Positions 35,474 through 46,694 of a stretch of DNA of 64,000 bases are shown piece by piece (position 1 is the stretch's first letter; each line of letters opens with the position of its first letter). Position numbers and translations under genes: made by a program. The notes beneath the pieces were generated by a model. The model searched no databases and was not told where the DNA came from. It saw only the letters and a program-made list of their open reading frames with translations. Source of the DNA: Pegoplata infirma (taxonomy: Eukaryota; Arthropoda; Insecta; Diptera; Anthomyiidae); assembly GCA_963921195.1 (NCBI GenBank), contig OY992538.1, positions 230,571,462-230,635,461 of the forward strand. Reading direction: 5' to 3'.

Positions 35474-37004
35474 CACAGTGCAACAACAAAAATCGGAATG
35501 GAATGAAACCAAAAGCATATGAAAGTTGACATAATCCATAGCAAACCCTTCAAGGCGTTTTTTTAGTGCAGCTCTTGGCATTTTTTATACCCTCCACTCT
35601 AGTGATAGAGGGTATATATAAGTTTGTCATTCCGTTTGTAACACCTCGAAATATTGGTCTAGGATCCCATAAAGTATATATATATATAGCGATGTCCGTC
35701 CGTCCGTCCGTCCGTCTGTCTGTCTGTCTGTCTGTCCGTCCGTAGAAAACACGCTAACTTTTGAAAGACTTCACAGAGGCTACTGAAGTTTGGCATATAT
35801 GTTTGTCATTTACCTGGTCAGGTTGGTATTGCAATCCAGCCAAATCGGTCCAGTGGTTCAAAAGTTATGAGCAAAAGAGTAAATTTCGGCAAGGGTGTTT
35901 CGCGAATTTACAAGATAAAAAACACGATAACTTTCAAAAGACAATAATGAGACTACTGAAGCTTGGCAGCTATCTTTGCCGTTCCCCGGGTCTGTTTGGT
36001 ATTAAATTTCAGCTCAATCGGTTCAGTGGTTCAAAAGTTATAAGCAAAACCCTGAATTTCACATTAGTTTCATCTAAAATGCCACGTGTTTTAACAAGTT
36101 TTAAAAGCATTGGTGGTAACTAAACAATGCTTTTCAAACTTATTTAATTTTAAAGCAATGCTTTTTAAACTTGTTTAGTTTTAAAAGCATTGGTAACTTA
36201 AAAATTACACTCGAAAAAAATTTTACACTCAAAAAAAATTTTACACTCAAAAAAATGTACACGAAAAAAAATCAGTTTTTTTTTTTCAAAAATGACAATA
36301 TTTTGTGTACGTGCACTCTCTAAGAAATATTTTTACAGTAAAAAAAACATTACACTCGAAAAAAAATTTTACACTCAAAAAAAAAAATTAGTAACTTTTC
36401 TTTTTAAAAAAAAAAATGACAAAAAAATAGTTTTTTACTCAAAATAAAATATTTCTAATCAAAATTGTTAGTTTTTTCACGTTAAAAAATGTACTACCCT
36501 TTAAAAAAATGCATTGTGGAGGGTATTCATAGATTCGGCAAAGTCGAATTTAACTTTTCTACTTGTTTTAAATGCATTTGAAGTTGGTGAACTTTTATTA
36601 TAATTATAATAATATCTGCTTGAAAACTGTTTAAGGCGAATACATAATTTTGTAATTGCCTTTGATAACAATCATACGCAACGGTGAACAGTGGTTTATT
36701 TTTAATAATTTGGCTATTCAGTAAGTAGGTACTGGACCGATAGCAGAGAAATTCATACTGGTTAAAGCATACGTAATTTCGAACTTAAGTTTTGACACTG
36801 GACCCCACATGTCCAATAAAAGCACCACCAGTGGCCCATAAATTAGAACATGTTTAGTACACAAAAGCTTTAAATGCTTTTAAATCACCAACTTAAAATG
36901 CATGTAAAAAATAATCTAGCGCTGAACTATGTAAAATGTCAACTTTCAATTGCTTTTAGTTTCATCCCATTCCGATTTGCAAAATTCGATTTTGTATCAC
37001 TGTG
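35474..37004. mobile_element. CACAGTG-ended element with TTA duplication, copy 1
   Basis: Ends CACAGTGCAACAACAAAAAT and ATTTTGTATCACTGTG, flanked by TTA (35471-35473, 37005-37007). Subterminal CGGAATGG.ATGAAACC and its complement are inverted. A DINE-like element fills 35582-36567. The sister copy at 40017-40646 lacks that insert, dating it. The 3-bp TWA duplication recalls PIF/Harbinger, but the end sequence is not typical of it. Confidence 0.75.
35582..36567 (+). mobile_element. DINE-1-like element, type A, full length
   Basis: TATACCCTCCACTCTAGTGA start with GAGGGTATATATAAG stem partner, CATTCCGTTTGTAACACC, a GTCC/GTCT tract at 35695-35740, then about 750 bp of AT-rich body with ACACTCAAAAAAAATT repeats, and the 3' hairpin ATTCGGCAAAGTCGAAT with CTACTTGTTTT. 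The 120-codon frame at 35761-36123 lies in the body and resembles the frame at 58097-58285. It is a conserved DINE segment, not a known protein. Confidence 0.85.
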
Positions 37005-37149
37005 TTATTAGGATGGCACGAACAACGACGTATTCAGAGGTAGGGGCCCAACAACAACAAAAATATTTTTTTTTTATATTGGGCACCTAGCAATCAATCA
37101 ACTACTTAATAATGTTTTTTTTTTAATTTCGTCGATCGCCGGGCTAGCT

Positions 37150-37325
37150 ATTTGTGAATTTTTCTATAGGAAATATCTGAGAAGAGGAGGAGAAACGGGA
37201 AAGAATCTAAGAATTTTACTATAGAAAAATGTCACAGAATCTAAGACTTTTTCTACAGGAAAAATGGCTCAGAATCTGAGAATTTTTCAATAGGAAAAAT
37301 TTCTCAAAATCTGTAAATTTTTATA
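37150..37325. repeat. TCTGAGAATTTTTCTATAGG minisatellite, short array
   Basis: Four to five units of about 36 bp with the same wording as at 42270-42545. Confidence 0.6.
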
Positions 37326-37530
37326 TACACAGAAAAAAATAAAAAAAAATATTTGAGTAAACTATTGAGTAAAAAGTTACTCAATTTTGCACCAGTAAAC
37401 GATTTAATAGTATTGAATAAATTTTTAATAAAAAATTATTAAATGTTTGAAAAAAAAAATTTGAGTAAATTTTTAATTGACACAATTAAAAATTTACTCA
37501 AAATTTATCTATCTATTTTTTTTAGTTTTG

Positions 37531-37853
37531 TCAGATTAAGTTGATACTTGCTTAACAGCCTTCGTGGCGTATCGGTCTAGAGTGATTGTACGTTACAAGC
37601 AGTTAATAGCAAAGTATTACAGATGATGATGGGTTCAATCCTCGGCGGCTGCGATCTGTTAATAATTTTCACATATAGAGTTCTATTGACTATTAACTAA
37701 ATAAATTTGACATTAAAAGTTTTTCTGAAGATTATTATAACTGGATAATATGAAACTAGTAAGAAACAAACCAGGATGTCTTAAATTTTTAGAAAAATTA
37801 AATTTTTCTTTCACACTTTTCTCAATTCAAAAACCATATATTTTTTTTAATGT
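37531..37853 (+). mobile_element. tRNA-derived SINE-like unit, uninterrupted copy
   Basis: The head has an A box TGGCGTATCGGTC (37564 on) and B box GGGTTCAATCC (37631 on), with an intervening TTACAAGCAGTTAATAGC, followed by a non-tRNA tail containing GATCTGTTAATAATTTTCAC. The A-to-B distance (about 65 nt) is long for a tRNA. The copy at 24640-25863 is the inverted partner and shows where two MITEs landed. Confidence 0.7.
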
Positions 37854-38250
37854 TTAAAACATTTTTAATTATTTTTACAAAGAGCAAAAAACTTGTTTAT
37901 TCAAACTTTGCCAAACATTTTTATGTCTCAAAAACATAGGAACATTTTATAAAGACGATCACAAACTTTCATATACACTCAAAAAAATAACTTAGTCAAA
38001 ATATTAGTAAAAGGTGTTGTAATTTACTTTATAATTTACAAACTTTAGTAAAAAAAACTGTAAAAATTTAACTTTTACAGTTTTTATTGGCAATTTACTA
38101 TTGGTAAAATACAACAATTTTTTGGTACTTTTACTATATTTTCTTGCTAGTTTTTTTTTTATTTTACTATAATTTTAGCAAAAATATTAGTATTTTCCTT
38201 AAAGAAATGGTAATACTTTTTATTTTTTTTTTTTTAAGAAAAAAAAATTG

Positions 38251-38357
38251 TTTAAAGTGTTCTAGTGTGAAAAAAAAATCATTGCAGATTGATGATGCTG
38301 CCAACACCATAGCAAAGTAGCCATCCATCAACTGAATGGGCGCTCAAAAATAGGCTA
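38251..38357 (+). pseudogene. Shorter diverged copy of the histone H1-like segment
   Basis: TTTAAAGTGTTCTAGTGTGA, then GATGCTGCCAACACCATAGC, CCATCCATCAACTGAA and GGCGCTCAAAAATAGGC, in the same order and orientation as at 38731-38918. The first part of the coding region and the segment between ACTGAA and GGTGCTC are deleted. Confidence 0.55.
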
Positions 38358-38762
38358 CACAATTTTTAGTATTTTTTACCATATTTTTTGCTAATTTTAG
38401 CATATTTTTTGCTAATTTTATATGAAAATTTTTTAACATTTGCCACCTAAATTGTTAATAAAAAGTTGATAATTTTGAAAAATTATTTTTTTTAAATTTT
38501 AACACATAGTTAGATATCTAATCTTCGATATCCAAAAGTTTTTTTTTTTAAATATATGTGAAAAAAATTAAAAATTCGAAAAAATTGTTAATATTTTACA
38601 AATTTTACCTGAAAATGTAAGAAATTTCTTGTGTAGACTACTACGCAATTCTCATTTGTTCTACTTAAGCTAAAAAAATGACGCAAAAAAAATAAAAAAA
38701 GTGAAGTGTTGTTCTTTAAATTTTTTGTTTAAAGTGTTTAAGTGAAAAAAAAAAATCATTTT

Positions 38763-38922
38763 GATGTTGTTGGAAGTCCAGTTACTGCAACTACAGCTGC
38801 TGTGAAGAAGGCAAAAGAAGATGCTGCCACCATCATGCCGAAGAAACCATCCAACAACTGAAGTAATAGTTGATGCTGCTATTACTACATTTAAAGAACG
38901 TGGTGCTCAAAAACAGGCAAAA
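38763..38922 (+). pseudogene. Histone H1-like fragment, frameshifted
   Basis: Frame 1 reads DVVGSPVTATTAAVKKAK and on to IMPKKPSNN (38763-38858), the A/T/K-rich N-terminal tail style of linker histones. Shifted by one base, HPTTEVIVDAAITTFKERG (38848 on) matches the start of the H1 globular domain (consensus HP..EMV..AI..LKERGGSS). The AQKQA that follows looks like a decayed GSSLQAIKK. The fragment stops about 15 residues into the globular domain. The DNA before it (GTTTAAAGTGTTTAAGTGAA) is probably captured 5' leader, with the start codon lost. It is non-functional and sits inside a TA-flanked MITE. The family match is from recognition, not search. Confidence 0.65.
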
Positions 38923-39188
38923 CTTTTTTTAGTATATTCACCAAATTTTAAATCAACTACTAATCAGAGAAAAAAAAAATTACTAAATAAAACAGTTTTT
39001 TTTACCAAATTACAAATTTTTTTATCTATTGTAATTTTACCATTTTTTTGGTAATTTTACCATATTTTTTGATAATTTTACAAGGTTGATTTTTTACAAA
39101 AATAAAATGGTATTCTTTTTTACCATTTTTTTCCTAATTTTTTGATTAGCAAAATGGTTTTGCTAATATATCCAAAATTTTTGCAACG

Positions 39189-41206
39189 CACAGTGAGACA
39201 GCCCTATACTAACCGCGGCAAAAAATGGTTTTTGGCGTGTCGTCCAATTTGGATGAAATTTTCACAGTATATTAACAGATATATGAGTAACAATTCCCTG
39301 AAATTTCAGCCTCATAACTTCATTACTTTTTGGTCTAGAGCAAGTCAAAGTTGAGGCATGGCAAAGCGCTTGAAATATGTTAGTTCAATATGTAACATTC
39401 AAAAGCTTATTAATAAAAAATACATAAAAAATATAACTTTAAAGTATTTTTTTAATTAATTTAGTTGTTGTAGAATGTGTAGATGAAAAAATAAATTTAA
39501 AAAAAAAAACACAAAAAAAAATCTTAACAACGGAATTGTGGTGTAAAAATTGAACATTTTGCATTTTCAATGGACTAGGAAATATAGAGCAGCCCTCGCC
39601 CTAGGTGCAGACTTATATCAAATGAAAGATTGAAGTCTCAGCTTTCATTTAAAGTAAAGGACATATAGCAAAAGTTTGCAAAAGTACTTTAAACATACAA
39701 AAAAATACAAAAAATATGCAACGCGCACATTCTGTCGCTATACGTATGTTAGCATGCAATAGCATGTTATTTTTTTTAATTGTTTACACATATTCACTTA
39801 TTGTTTATTATTATTTTATTTACATTATTCATTTGATTGATAATTTTTTTGAAGGTCATTGATTTTGGGTTAGATAGTTGCATAATTTTTAATTTAAATT
39901 GATAGTGCAAGCTGTTGTTCTTATCTAAGTTGTGTTATGATCACTTTCTAATGTGGTTAGTTTAATTGTTATATATTGAATTTAGTTGTTGCATTATTTA
40001 TTGGGTTAAGTAATAACACAGTGATACAAAATCGAACTTTTAGAATCGGAATGGGATGAAACCTAAAGGAAATGAAAGCTGACGTTTTCCATAACAAAAC
40101 CCTCAAGACCTTTTTTTTAGGTCAGAGCTAGATTTTATTTTACACGCATTTAAAGTTGGTGATTTTAAAGCATTTAAAGTTTTTGTGTACTAAACATGTC
40201 CTACTTTAAAGGCCCCTGGTGGTGCCCTTATTGGACATGTAGGTTCCAGTTTGCAAACTTAAGCTCAAAATAACTTCAGCTATGACTGGTATGAATTTTG
40301 CTGCAATCGGTCCAGTACCTATTTACTGAATAGCCAAATTATTAAAATAAACCACTGTACACTGTTGCGTATGATTGTTATTTAAAGGCAATTATTAATA
40401 TAAATCACTGGACACCGTTGCGTATGATTGTTATTTAAAGGCAATTACAATATTAATCATTCGCCACTGATACAGTTTTCAAGCATTTATTATTATAATT
40501 ATAATAAAAGTGCACTAACTTCAAATGCGTGTAAAACAAAATCTAGCTCTGAACTAGAAAAAAGCCTTGAGGGGTTTGTTATGGAATATGTCAACTTTCA
40601 TTTGCTTTTGGTTTCATCCCATTCCGATTTTGGGTGTTGCACTGTGTAATGAGTGTTCTTGTAATGATATCTTTTGATAAGAGATTAGCATTTCTCAACA
40701 TATTGAAAAAATTAGAATACCATGATTATATTAAAAAATTATTGATAGTGAAAAAAAAAATTGTTCTCTTTTATTGCATTTCCATGGGAGGTGGGCGTAA
40801 TAGTGGGCGTGTTATTGTTATTTTTGCATGAAACATTTTAAATGATATAGATTACAGTAATATCAAATTTGAAGGTTGTACCTAAAATATTTTAGAAAAT
40901 ATGGCACTTTTTATGTTGAGGTTGTATGGGTGGTGGGGGTAAAAGTGGGCCAAAGTTCAAAATTTTTTCCGATAATGTTTGTAACAATATAACATTCAAG
41001 TATACCAAAATTGAAAGTTATACCTAAAGTATTACGGACCATACGGCATTTTACAAATTTCGATTGTATGGGAGGTGGGCGTAAAAGTGGGCGTATTTTC
41101 ATAATTTTTTTTTCAAAAAACTGGAATTGTCTCAAAAATAACCTATGCAAAATTTCAGAGCTTTACAATGACTCCTTGTATTTAATGCCGGCGTTGTCTC
41201 ACTGTG
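39189..41206. mobile_element. Transib-like non-autonomous element, CACAGTG ends, 5-bp duplication
   Basis: Ends CACAGTGAGACAGCC and GTTGTCTCACTGTG share a 12-bp inverted repeat, flanked by CAACG on both sides (39184-39188, 41207-41211). A CACWRTG-like terminal heptamer with a 5-bp GC-containing duplication is characteristic of Transib/RAG-type transposons. No transposase is present. A second element is nested at 40017-40646. Three copies of GTATGGGAGGTGGGCGTAA-like words occur near 40787, 40921 and 41067. Frames at 39142-39354, 40428-40831 and 40911-41355 are not genes. Confidence 0.65.
40017..40646. mobile_element. CACAGTG-ended element with TAA duplication, copy 2
   Basis: Ends CACAGTGATACAAAATCG and TTGGGTGTTGCACTGTG, flanked by TAA (40014-40016, 40647-40649). 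Same family as 35474-37004 but uninterrupted (630 bp). It contains a local duplication of CACCGTTGCGTATGATTGTT wording near 40365-40440. Confidence 0.75.
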
Positions 41207-41609
41207 CAACGTCCAAAACTACAGTTTTTTTTGCTAATTTTAACCATTTTTTTTTTTCTAGTTTTACAATATTTTTTTTTTTTGAGTGTACATTAGGGGT
41301 ATACGTTTTTTACATTTTTTGCAAATATCAAAATTGGCATAGCACAGTCATATAGGCCATGAAAAACTATGAAGAAATATGTTTTCACTTTTTCGCGGAT
41401 GTTAAAAAAGTACACGCACCAAACGCGATGAAGTTTTAAATTAATATTTTTGTATTTTTTTTTTTAATCGCAAAATGTTGGTATTTTAACTATGATTCCG
41501 CTTTAGTCGAGTCCGAAACTAAAACTAAGGTAGGCGGGGAAGGTACCTAGTGGGTACTTTCCACCTCCCCAACAACATTGTAACATTCATTTTAATACCA
41601 AATTACCAA

Positions 41610-41908
41610 ACTGAGCTTTACCCAATATGTGCCTTTATTTGTGGAAAATGGTTTGACATATGGATCTCAGACCACCGATGGAAAGGGAAGATGACTTTAA
41701 ATCTCTGGAGCAGTCCCTAACTAGATTTTAAAACGCTCAGAAATGCTTCTTAAGACATTGGGCAAAAGAATATTCAATAATTCCAAGTAATATTTGCGTG
41801 GAACGTGCCATTAAGGTGGTCCAGGATATTTATCCTTTATGTAAATCAGCACAAACTTTAAATCTAAAGTTTATTTCCTTCAATAAGGAGACATTAGTAT
41901 TTTTTTAA
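41610..41908 (+). pseudogene. Coding-like decayed stretch, unknown family
   Basis: One frame gives QYVPLFVENGLTYGSQTTDG (to about 41690). Shifted by one, DDFKSLEQSLTRF, a stop, then NAQKCFLRHWAKEYSIIPSN and ICVERAIKVVQDIYPLCKSA continue to 41908. Amino-acid composition is far less biased than chance frames here. I do not recognise the family. With one frameshift and one stop it would be a relic, or a chance run. Confidence 0.3.
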
Positions 41909-42269
41909 ATATTTTTACTTGTTACTTGTTGTTAAATAAAAAATACGTAAATATTGTATTAATAAAAAAAATTCTTAAGGACTTTTAGAAAATGCATTTG
42001 GTGCGTGTGGTTTTTTTTGCAAAATGATCGTGGAAAGCGATTTTGTTTCATAAAATAATATTGTCTATCACGTGGTGCTATGCCAAAAATTTGGTTATAG
42101 CCCTAGTGTACATACACAAAAAACTATAAACTAAACGAGAATTCAAAAAAATAAAAAGCTATTAAATTTTTATTAAATTATTTACTTAAATTGTTTTTAA
42201 AATTTTTAAGTAAATTTTTAATTGCGTCAATTAAAAAATTACTCAATTTTTGTTTTCAAATTTAAAAAA

Positions 42270-42545
42270 ATTTCTCAGAATCAGAGACTTTCTTTAGAAA
42301 AATGTCTCAGAATCTAAAACTTTTTCTTTAGGACAAATGTCTTAGAATCTGAGACTTCATAGGAAAATTACTTTTTTTATAGGAAAAATGTCTTAGAATC
42401 TGAGACTTTTTCTATAGGAAAAATGTCTTAGAATCTGAGACTTTTTCTATTGGAAAAATGTCTCAGATTCCAAGACACTTTTCCGTAGAAAAAATTTCTC
42501 AGAATCTGAAACTTTTTTATAGAAAAAATGTCTCAGATTCTAAAA
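42270..42545. repeat. TCTGAGACTTTTTCTATAGG minisatellite
   Basis: Seven to eight units of about 36 bp with wording AAAAATGTCTTAGAATCTGA and GACTTTTTCTATAGG, the most regular of the four arrays in the window. Confidence 0.8.
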
Positions 42546-42692
42546 AATAAAATAATAATTTTGGGGTTTAAAGTTTTCAATACAAAGCAATATTTTTTTC
42601 AAGGCGACACTTCAAAAAGAAAAAAAAAAAATCAAAATATAAAAAAAAATATTTATAAAACAAAAAAAATAGTAGTAGTAGTATTAATGAAA

Positions 42693-43324
42693 AACAAGTG
42701 AGAGTGTTACATTCGGCTGTGTCGAATCTTTTATACCCTCCAAAATGTAAAAAAAAATCCAGGGGCGTCTTTTTTTGGGGGGGTTTGGTGGGTGACGTTA
42801 GGGGGCACCTTCCCCTTGAGATTTTGTACTTCTTCTGAGATAAGAATGCTGCATTTGCTTAGCAAAAGTACTAAAAACCTTGCAAAAAATGCGGTTTTTC
42901 TTAGGTTGGTTTAGTTCTCCAAGGGGGAACTTTTTCCCCTTGGTCCGATTTTGCCCATTTCCGAACTTAACCTGCCTAGGAATATAAGACATATTCGTGC
43001 CAAACTTCAGAAGTCTAGCTATTTATTTTGGATGATATCGTGTCCTCTACAGACGGACAGAAGGACAGACGGACAGACGGACAGACGGACAGACGGACAG
43101 ACGGACAGACGGACAGACGGACAGACGGACAGACGGACAGACGGACAGACGGACAGACGGACAGACGGACAGACGGACGGACGGACATCGCTAGAATGTC
43201 TTAGAATCGATCACTGTTCAATAAAATATACACTTTATGGGGTCCTAGACCGATATTTCGATGCGTTACACACGGAATGACAAAGTGAGTATACTTCCAT
43301 ACTGTGGTTGGAGGGTATAAAAAA
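42693..43324 (-). mobile_element. DINE-1-like type B with an expanded GTCC microsatellite
   Basis: Complete copy on the minus strand: 3' hairpin TTCGGCTGTGTCGAA at about 42712-42726, start at GGTTGGAGGGTATAAA. The central tract (plus 43048-43188) is about 17 uninterrupted ACGGACAG units, far longer than in other copies. Frames 42798-42992 and 42951-43280 (with a run of TDRRTDGQ) just translate it. Confidence 0.85.
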
Positions 43325-44445
43325 TAACTGAAAAAAATTTTGATGAATAAAAAATATTGATGAAAAAAAATTGATGAATAAAAATATTGATGAAAAAATA
43401 TTGATAAAAAAAATATTGATGAAAAAGTATTGTTGAAAAAAAATATTGGTGAAAAAAAATTGATGAAAAAAAAATATTGATTAAAAAAAAAATATTGATG
43501 AAAAAAAATGTATGAAAAATAAAATATTGATGAAAAAATATTGATGAAAAAAATATTGATGAAAAAAAAAATTGATGAAAAAAAAATATTGATGAAAAAA
43601 AATATTATTAAAAAATATTGATAAAAAAAAATATTGATGAAAAAAAAAAAAATAATGAAAACAAATTTTGATGATAAAAAATTGATAAAAAAATATTGAT
43701 AAAAAAATATTGATAAAAAAAATTTTGTTGAAAAAAATGTTGATAAAAAGAATATTGTTGAAAAAAAAAATTGATTAAAAAAAATATTAATTAAAAAAAA
43801 ATATTGATGAAAAAAATATGTATGAAAAATAAAATATTGATGAAAAAATATTGATACAAAAATATTAATAAAAAAAATATTGATAAAAAAAAAATATTGA
43901 TGAAAAAAAAAATAAAAAAAAAAATGATGAATAAAAAATATTGATGAAAATAAATTGATGAAAAAAAATATTGATGAAAAAAATTTGATAAAAAAATATT
44001 GATGAAAAAAATATTGTTGATAAAAATATTGGTGAAAAAAATTGATGAAAAAAAAAATATTGATGAAGAAAAATATTGATAAAAAAAAAAATATTAATTA
44101 AAAAAAAAATTGATGAAAAAAAAAAAATATATGAAAAATTAAATATTGATGAAAAAAAATATTGATAAAAAAAAATATTGAAAAAAATATTGATGAAAAA
44201 AATATTGTTGAAAAAAAATTGGTTATGTTTTATTCACCACATTTTTTTATTCACCACGAGGTGAATAATTATCCAAGTTACAAGCCCATGTTATTTAAAT
44301 TTTCGGTTTTAAGAAAATGAAAACAGTAATTCTTATTTCCTTTTTTGATACTCGTTAACTTGTATAGTCAAACTGACAATGAGGTGGCGTCCTGTAACTT
44401 TTTTTAAAATTAGACTTTAGCCTTAAAACATTATCATTTTAAATC
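43325..44445. repeat. 'ATTGATGAAAAAAA' array plus GAGGTGGC composite block
   Basis: An array of about 900 bp (43325-44220) of AATATTGATGAAAAAA units is followed directly by TATTCACCACGAGGTGAATA, TTTAAGAAAATGAAAAC, GAGGTGGCGTCCTG and ACATTATCATTTTAAA, the same block order as at 22680 and 58575. Confidence 0.85.
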
Positions 44446-45887
44446 TAAAGGCTTTATTCCACCAATATGAAATATTTAGTAGTTAATATGCTAATCCAGT
44501 AAAATAATAAATAAATTTAAAAATCGAAAAAAAAAATTGGATTGTAAAGGAAAAAAAAAATATTTTTTGTATAATTTTTAAGTAAATTCTTAATGTTTGT
44601 TCCCTATTAAGTTAAGTTTTATATATTTAATTTTGTATTAAAACTAAAGAACTAATGTTATAAAAATTTCTCAAGAAATTCTTTTAATCCCCCAATATAA
44701 ATCTTTCTTAAATTATCTTTAAATTATGTTAAATAAATTTATAACTTATGTAAATGTATTCTAGCAAAATATTTTAACAAATTTACAGTGAATATTATTA
44801 ACAATAGCCAAGTAGTTTAAACAAATTTATTTTAATTTTGTTTTTGAAAAATTAGATTTTTGTTAAATTATTCATTTACTGTGAATTTTTCACAATAAAA
44901 TTAATCTTTTTTTTTTCATTCTCAGAACAAGTTTTATAATGCGAAACATACAATAAACTCAAGTTGGTTTTAAAATATTTAATTTCTAAAACCGATAAAA
45001 AAAAATAATAATATAATTTACGCTTTAAGTTAGACATTAAGGCTATGAAATTCGATATTCCATAGAAATTTAATATTAAAAAGAAACTAGTTGTGAAAAA
45101 AACACTTAATTAACCCATTAAAATTTAATAGTTAAATTAATTGTTAGACATTTTTTTTTTATGGTAGACTGTATTAGAAACAAAAAGATTATTTTCATAA
45201 TTGTTTTTCCCTTGTCTGGTTAACCACAAGAAATTATATTATATGTATTAACATTTTTGTACAATATTTTATATTTTTTTAACAGTACCACCCATTTTTT
45301 ACACCTTGTCTGCTTTGATTAATTGTGCCCTATATTAAAAAACAGAGTTTCTCAAGCGATAAAATTGTGATGTGACAAAAAAAAACAATACCCGAGTAAA
45401 AAAAGTTCAATATTTAATTATATAAGAACGGATATGCTTTTATGTAAGTCCATTTGATGCTGCCACAGATGCTGATTTTTATTTAAAAAAAATATTTTTC
45501 AACCAACTGGGTCTTAAAAATTCAAAAATGTTGATAAACATTTTTTGTCCCAAGATTTTTTTTAAATTTTTTTTGATAACATACTTAAAATTTTTTTTAT
45601 AACATACTTAACATTTTTGCAACTTTTGAAACCAATTTGGATAAAAAATGTTTTTATATTTAAAAATCAGCATCTATGGATTTTGAAATTTCTTAAATAT
45701 TTTTTTCCAATAAAGTTTCCTAATTTTTGAGACGGTTTTGGTTAGAAAATTCGGACATAAATATTGGTGGGAAAAACGTAATTTTTTCAAACTTTTTTCA
45801 TACATTTTCCCATCGTGGCCATCGTTCTGCAGGTATTACGATGTGAAATTCGAAAGTTTAGATTTGACGAGACGACCTAATATATAT
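44446..45887. other. AT-rich DNA, no gene recognised
   Basis: No coding feature. A CCCGAGTAAAAAAAGTTC left MITE end stands at 45392 without a visible partner. A diverged DINE-like stretch probably ends at the ATATAT just before 45888. Confidence 0.4.
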
Positions 45888-46694
45888 GGGGCATTCCATG
45901 TCAAATCAGACACTTTGAATTTTTTTTTTTTAGATTTTCCCAATTTGTTTACAGCTTTTAGTACCCTCCGAAAACTCCTTTGTGGTAAATTTTCAGATTT
46001 TTGTGATGACCCGTTCAAAAGATATCGAATTTTTGAAAAATGGTAGTTTGTTCCTTTACTCAAACTTCTTTTACTTATAACTTCTTCAATAATGGTCCAA
46101 ATTTCAAGTTTTCTTTTTAAAAATTTTTGTTTTTACGTACATTTAAAAAAAATCCCAAAAAATTCTTAAAAGCGCTCTAGTATGCGATTATTAAGTTTTA
46201 AAATTTAAATATCATTTTTGAAAATGTTTGTACTCTTCGATTTTTTTGAAATTGTTTTGTGTAAAACTTCTATCGATTCTACAAATTTTTTGCCCAGGAG
46301 GATCGTGGATAACGATTATTACTATTTTTTTAAATTTTTTGAAAAAATTTATTGTAATTTTCCAATCTTAAAATCATTCCTACTGCTCCAATGGTGCGTC
46401 ATAGAGGGGTCATTTTTAAGACCGATCCCCATTAATTTTTACGTGTTAATATTTCTTTGGAACAAACTAATACCCTATCTCCAATTTCTCCCACACAAAA
46501 TAACATTTTTTAAAATTTGCTCCAATCGCTCTAACTGCCCTAATAGTGCCCTTAGAGCAACAAAATGTATGACCGACACACACTATTTTTTTAGTCCAAA
46601 CATTTTCTTTGAACACACCTACACCCTATCTTTAACTATTAAGGCGGTCCCCATACAATTTTTATTATTTTTTGTAAATTTGTTTTATTTAATC

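Larger units (their letters stand above)
37976..41288. mobile_element. CACTCAAAA-ended MITE carrying a histone H1-like fragment and a nested transposon
   Basis: Ends CACTCAAAAAAATAAC and TTTTTTTTTTTGAGTG are flanked by TA (37974-37975, 41289-41290). Arms are rich in TTTTGCTAATTTTA and TTACCATTTTTT motifs. Inside lie two diverged copies of an H1-like segment (38251-38357 and 38727-38922) and a complete Transib-like element (39189-41206). Without that element it is about 1.3 kb. Confidence 0.7.

Noticed and set aside
35761..36123. 120-aa frame similar to the one at 58097-58285
   Set aside because: Similarity is explained by both being in the body of type A DINE-like elements; the frame is broken in the 60186 copy.
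42951..43280. 109-aa frame with a run of TDRRTDGQ repeats
   Set aside because: Translation of the DINE-like ACGGACAG microsatellite, not a repeat protein.
42270..44220. CRISPR-like regular repeats
   Set aside because: Units are adjacent, with no unique spacers of constant length, and the DNA is eukaryotic; these are minisatellites.
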